Assembly: GCA_937967285.1 (NCBI GenBank)
Contig: CALBSU010000432.1
Span: 1-10,564 of the forward strand
Direction: 5' to 3'
Source: an uncultured Acidobacteriota bacterium
GTDB lineage: Bacteria; Acidobacteriota; Blastocatellia; RBC074
DNA length: 10,564 bases
Shown: positions 8,257 to 10,564 of the stretch, piece after piece
Layout of the letters: each line of letters begins with the position of its first letter
How positions within the stretch are numbered: position 1 is the first letter of the stretch
The notes under the pieces: model-generated
What the model was told of the DNA's origin: nothing
The model's database searches: none
What the model saw: the letters and a program-made list of their open reading frames with translations, nothing else
Translations under genes and position numbers: made by a program

Positions 8257-8402
8257 TTATTTATCCTGTTTCCTCCTGTTACCGATCTGGCGGTGATATA
8301 GTTTTTTCGTCGGCTCACCGCCGGCGTCTTAATTTACTATCAGTCGGTCAGGAAAAATACAGTAAAGTCGATCCGCAATTATCTTGTCAGGAGGTAAATC
8401 GA

Positions 8403-8858
8403 ATGAGCGAAAGATCGCAAATGGCGAAGGATATGCTGCGACGTGAGAAGCACGGCGTGCTTTCGACGATCTCGGCGAAGCTGGACGGATGGCCGTTCGG
8501 ATCGCTGATCTCCTATGCCGTACTCGGAAGCGGCGAGCCGGTTATTCTCGTCAGCGGGCTTGCCGAGCACACGAAGAATATCGTCGAGGACGGGCGCGTC
8601 TCGCTCTTCATTCAGGATTCGGCTGCGCGCGACAATCCACAGGCCGGAGCGCGCCTGGCGATAGCCGGAAAGGCCGAACCGATCGCGGAGGACCGTCTCG
8701 AGGAGGCTCTGACCGTCTATCTGCAGCGGTTTCCGGAGTCTGAGAACCTGCTCCAGCTGGGCGATTTCAGATTTTACGTCATCGAGGTCGTGCGCGCGCA
8801 GTTCATCGCCGGATTCGGACAGATCGGCTGGCTGAGCGCCGATGACCTGAAAGAATAA
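8403..8858 (+). CDS. Split-barrel (PNPOx-like) protein, HugZ-related
   Basis: This is a 151-residue cytoplasmic protein of the pyridoxamine-5'-phosphate-oxidase-like split-barrel fold. The N-terminal part, [24 protein letters not shown] (17-40), and then [25 protein letters not shown] (46-70) are typical of FMN- or heme-binding members. The C-terminal [16 protein letters not shown] (134-149) resembles the GGFGRAHWL region of HugZ-like proteins involved in heme-iron use. It is shorter than full HugZ (about 250 residues) and lacks the C-terminal DUF2470 domain, so heme degradation cannot be claimed; an FMN-dependent reductase role is also possible. The start at 8403 is fixed by AGGAGGT (8389-8395) 7 bases upstream; the frame stays open to 8244, but that would overlap the divergent thioesterase gene. 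Confidence 0.83.
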   Translation: MSERSQMAKDMLRREKHGVLSTISAKLDGWPFGSLISYAVLGSGEPVILVSGLAEHTKNIVEDGRVSLFIQDSAARDNPQAGARLAIAGKAEPIAEDRLEEALTVYLQRFPESENLLQLGDFRFYVIEVVRAQFIAGFGQIGWLSADDLKE

Positions 8859-8889
8859 ACTTTTTGGAGCTCAGGGCGTAGAAGGGGAT

Positions 8890-9588
8890 ATGAGCAGGAA
8901 AGCCACGAAAAAAGGTAAGGACGGATTCAAGTTTCTGCTGATTGCGACCGTCCTGACGCTGATCATCTCATTCGTTCCGCTGGCGTGGGTGGCGGTCTAT
9001 CCGATCAGGCTGTTCATCACCTTCATTCACGAGGGCGGGCATGCGCTGGCGGCACTGGCGACTCTCGGTTCGGTCGACAGTCTGGTCATCTACGCCGATG
9101 CGAGCGGTGAGACGTACACGCGAGGCGGCATCCAGATGGTGATCGCCAGCGCCGGATATCTGACGACGACCGCGTTCGGAGCCGCGCTGCTGATTCTGGG
9201 CAGCCGCGGAGACCGCCCGCGTGCCGTCCTGACGGTCTGTGCGGCGATCATTCTGGCTCTGACGGCCTTCTTCGCCCGCGATCCGTTCAGCTGGGTGCTG
9301 GGACTGATTCTGACCGCGGGGCTGATGTGGGTGGCGCTCTCCTTCAAGGAACGGACCGCGCATCTCTTTCTGAGCTTTCTCGCCGTTCAGTGCTGTCTCA
9401 ACGCGCTGTTCGATCTGCGGACTCTCTTCTGGGCCTCCGCCATGACCAGCGTCCCGAGCGATGCGGTGACAATGGAGCGACTGACGCTGATCCCCGCGAC
9501 GGCGTGGGCTGTCTTCTGGCTGATCCTCTCGATCCTGACGCTTCTTCTGGCGCTCAGAAGCTACCGCGCTCACATGCCCGGATTCTGA
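8890..9588 (+). CDS. M50B-like multi-pass membrane metallopeptidase
   Basis: This is a 232-residue integral membrane protein. After a basic N-terminus (1-14) come hydrophobic segments at about 14-36, 84-104, 113-128, 134-152, 157-175 and 203-222. The HEGGH motif (47-51) at the start of a helix is the HExxH zinc site of the M50 site-2-protease-like family; the surrounding FITFIHEGGHALAAL fits PF13398 (Peptidase_M50B). Classic M50 enzymes have a distal Asp in an LDG or NPxxD motif; here NALFDL (171-176) offers Asp175 as the possible third ligand, which is an inference. Substrates for this branch are unknown. The gene starts 31 bases after the split-barrel gene on the same strand and may share its transcript. 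The ribosome-binding site is GAAGGGG, unusually close (2 bases) to the ATG. Confidence 0.82.
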   Translation: MSRKATKKGKDGFKFLLIATVLTLIISFVPLAWVAVYPIRLFITFIHEGGHALAALATLGSVDSLVIYADASGETYTRGGIQMVIASAGYLTTTAFGAALLILGSRGDRPRAVLTVCAAIILALTAFFARDPFSWVLGLILTAGLMWVALSFKERTAHLFLSFLAVQCCLNALFDLRTLFWASAMTSVPSDAVTMERLTLIPATAWAVFWLILSILTLLLALRSYRAHMPGF

Positions 9589-9627
9589 CACTGGATCGCC
9601 GGTCCGAAAAAGAGTAAACTCCGTTCT

Positions 9628-9647
9628 TCCCGTGGAGACGGGGTTTT
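9628..9647 (+). terminator. Weak intrinsic terminator after the M50B-like gene
   Basis: TCCCGT (9628-9633) pairs with ACGGGG (9638-9643) around a GGAG loop, with one G-U pair, and is followed by TTTT (9644-9647). The stem is short but GC-rich and lies 40 bases after the M50B-like stop codon, which fits a transcript end. Confidence 0.5.
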
Positions 9648-9769
9648 GAGCCCTCATGAACTTCCCGCCGGACCCCGGGTTAATGTATTATTGGAACCGA
9701 TCTCGATATCGGTCGTTAGAGAGGGGAAAGCAGCGATCGAACCGGCCGGATACCGGCCCATAACATTCT

Positions 9770-9797
9770 CTTTCTACTTTCTACTTTCTGCTTTCTA
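9770..9797 (+). repeat. Heptamer array, four units (CTTTCTA type)
   Basis: There are four contiguous 7-base units: two CTTTCTA (9770-9783), one CTTTCTG (9784-9790) and one CTTTCTA (9791-9797). A T-rich stretch follows. This is the most regular of the three arrays in the window, and it points in the same direction as the pilin gene about 140 bases downstream. Confidence 0.85.
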
Positions 9798-9839
9798 TTT
9801 TTATCAGTCCCCGGCCGCAAGAGAGCACAATGTCAGAAC

Positions 9840-9868
9840 CTGATTCGGAAAAAAGCGGAATGTATAAA
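9840..9868 (+). promoter_or_regulatory. Possible promoter of the pilin gene
   Basis: TATAAA (9863-9868) is a good -10 element; CTGATT (9840-9845), 17 bases upstream, is only a fair -35. Transcription would start near 9876, giving a leader of about 60 bases made almost entirely of heptamer units. No GG-N10-GC sigma-54 pattern, common upstream of pilA genes in other bacteria, was found in this stretch. Confidence 0.4.
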
Positions 9869-9871
9869 ATG

Positions 9872-9891
9872 GAAAGATAACTATATCTTTC
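9872..9891 (+). promoter_or_regulatory. Perfect 8-bp inverted repeat at the predicted pilin transcription start
   Basis: GAAAGATA (9872-9879) and TATCTTTC (9884-9891) are exact inverse complements around an ACTA loop. The repeat overlaps the first unit of the adjacent heptamer array. Its position across the predicted start site would suit either an operator or a hairpin at the 5' end of the pilin mRNA; no T-run follows directly. Confidence 0.5.
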
Positions 9892-9921
9892 TGCTTTCTA
9901 CTTTCCACTTTCTACTTTTTA
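9887..9921 (+). repeat. Heptamer array, five units, in the pilin leader
   Basis: Units in order are CTTTCTG (9887-9893), CTTTCTA (9894-9900), CTTTCCA (9901-9907), CTTTCTA (9908-9914) and CTTTTTA (9915-9921). The last unit runs directly into the AAGGAG ribosome-binding site (9921-9926), so the array forms the predicted untranslated leader of the pilin mRNA. Confidence 0.8.
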
Positions 9922-9938
9922 AGGAGCTTGGAAGCAAT

Positions 9939-10436
<498 letters not shown>

Positions 10437-10467
10437 TCGCATCTCCACGGTTCAATGCAGACAGATG

Positions 10468-10494
10468 GAAATGGCGCCTCCGGGGCGCCATTTC
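10468..10494 (+). terminator. Hairpin terminator after the pilin gene
   Basis: GAAATGGCGCC (10468-10478) pairs perfectly over 11 bp with GGCGCCATTTC (10484-10494) around a TCCGG loop. The following ACTTTCCCG is a poor T-tract, but the stem's A-T end (ATTT) gives a partly U-rich 3' arm. It lies 31 bases after the pilin stop codon. Its GGCGCC core and layout resemble the hairpin at 1065-1092. Confidence 0.75.
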
Positions 10495-10510
10495 ACTTTC
10501 CCGCGGTACT

Positions 10511-10539
10511 TTGACAGCATCACTGTAGTGAAATAAACT
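10511..10539 (+). promoter_or_regulatory. Sigma-70 type promoter with a palindrome in its spacer
   Basis: A perfect TTGACA (10511-10516) is followed after exactly 17 bases by TAAACT (10534-10539), a 4-of-6 match to TATAAT. The spacer contains TCACT-GT-AGTGA (10520-10531), an inverted repeat with 5-bp arms placed where a repressor would block RNA polymerase. The promoter points towards the gene that appears to begin at the right edge. Confidence 0.6.
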
Positions 10540-10554
10540 GGCCGGAGTCTCAAG

Positions 10555-10564
10555 ATGGTAAATG
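10555..10564 (+). CDS. Possible start of the next gene (runs off right edge)
   Basis: An ATG at 10555 is preceded by GGAG (10544-10547) with 7-base spacing and lies 16 bases after a promoter-like -10 element. Only the first three codons (Met-Val-Asn) are inside the window, so neither the frame nor the product can be judged. Since it follows a pilin gene, a second pilin or pilus gene would be unsurprising, but this is a guess. Confidence 0.35.

Larger units (their letters stand above)
9589..9938. other. Intergenic region between M50B-like and pilin genes
   Basis: This 350-base gap has no credible gene. It holds, in order, a weak hairpin with a T-run (9628-9647), a 6-bp inverted repeat ACCGAT...ATCGGT near 9693-9715, a perfect inverted repeat GGCCGG-ATA-CCGGCC (9744-9758), a heptamer array (9770-9797), a likely pilin promoter, a perfect 8-bp inverted repeat (9872-9891), a second heptamer array (9887-9921) and the pilin ribosome-binding site. 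Confidence 0.7.

Noticed and set aside
7684..8301. Plus-strand 205-codon open frame
   Set aside because: It is antisense to the PaaI-type thioesterase, which has the HGG...D signature and a ribosome-binding site.
8244..8402. N-terminal extension of the split-barrel protein
   Set aside because: It would overlap the divergent thioesterase gene and lacks a ribosome-binding site; AGGAGGT precedes ATG 8403 at ideal spacing.
9646..9843. 65-codon open frame in the gap before the pilin gene
   Set aside because: It begins at a TTG inside a terminator-like T-run and reads through the heptamer array; no ribosome-binding site and no family resemblance.
9770..9921. CRISPR or mobile-element interpretation of the heptamer arrays
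   Set aside because: Units are only 7 bases with no spacers, there are no cas or transposase genes, and no terminal inverted repeats or target duplications were seen.

Overview
This is an ordinary-looking chromosomal stretch from a GC-rich Gram-negative-type bacterium. The gene mix suggests Acidobacteriota or a related, little-cultured phylum. That placement is an inference from four things: a FecR/DUF6600 envelope protein with an aromatic-rich core and Arg/Pro-rich tail, a type IV prepilin, a standalone two-domain Nfu protein, and pyrimidine-rich heptamer repeats between genes. No plasmid, phage, transposon, CRISPR, rRNA or tRNA signal was seen.

Layout from left to right. A truncated YjbQ-family gene (minus strand) leaves the left edge. 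A roughly 310-base gap follows, holding a heptamer array and a foldable GC-rich block. Next comes a plus-strand Nfu iron-sulphur protein gene, which ends at a very strong hairpin shared with a convergent minus-strand pair: a membrane PAS histidine kinase and, upstream of it, a GGDEF diguanylate cyclase. Divergent from the cyclase, across a 134-base region rich in inverted repeats, is a sarcosine-oxidase-like flavoenzyme. It is followed by a 74-residue membrane protein and a textbook terminator. The centre is a long minus-strand FecR/DUF6600 secreted protein. A PaaI-type hotdog thioesterase lies upstream of it on the same strand. Divergent from the thioesterase are a split-barrel flavin/heme-binding-type protein and an M50B-like membrane metallopeptidase. 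The right end has a 350-base gap with two more heptamer arrays, a type IV prepilin, a terminator, and what looks like the promoter and first codons of another gene.

The genes do not form one pathway. The likely functional units are the kinase plus cyclase (signalling, possibly c-di-GMP output) and the pilin. The pilin sits in the same window as the c-di-GMP enzyme, but nothing in the sequence links them. The remainder is housekeeping: Fe-S delivery, amine oxidation, thioester hydrolysis and envelope.

I found no convincing undescribed multi-gene system. The most unusual non-coding signal is a family of short heptamer arrays (unit CTTTCTA and close variants) at three intergenic places, all reading pyrimidine-rich towards the next gene. 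One of them forms most of the predicted 5' leader of the pilin mRNA, next to a perfect 8-bp inverted repeat.
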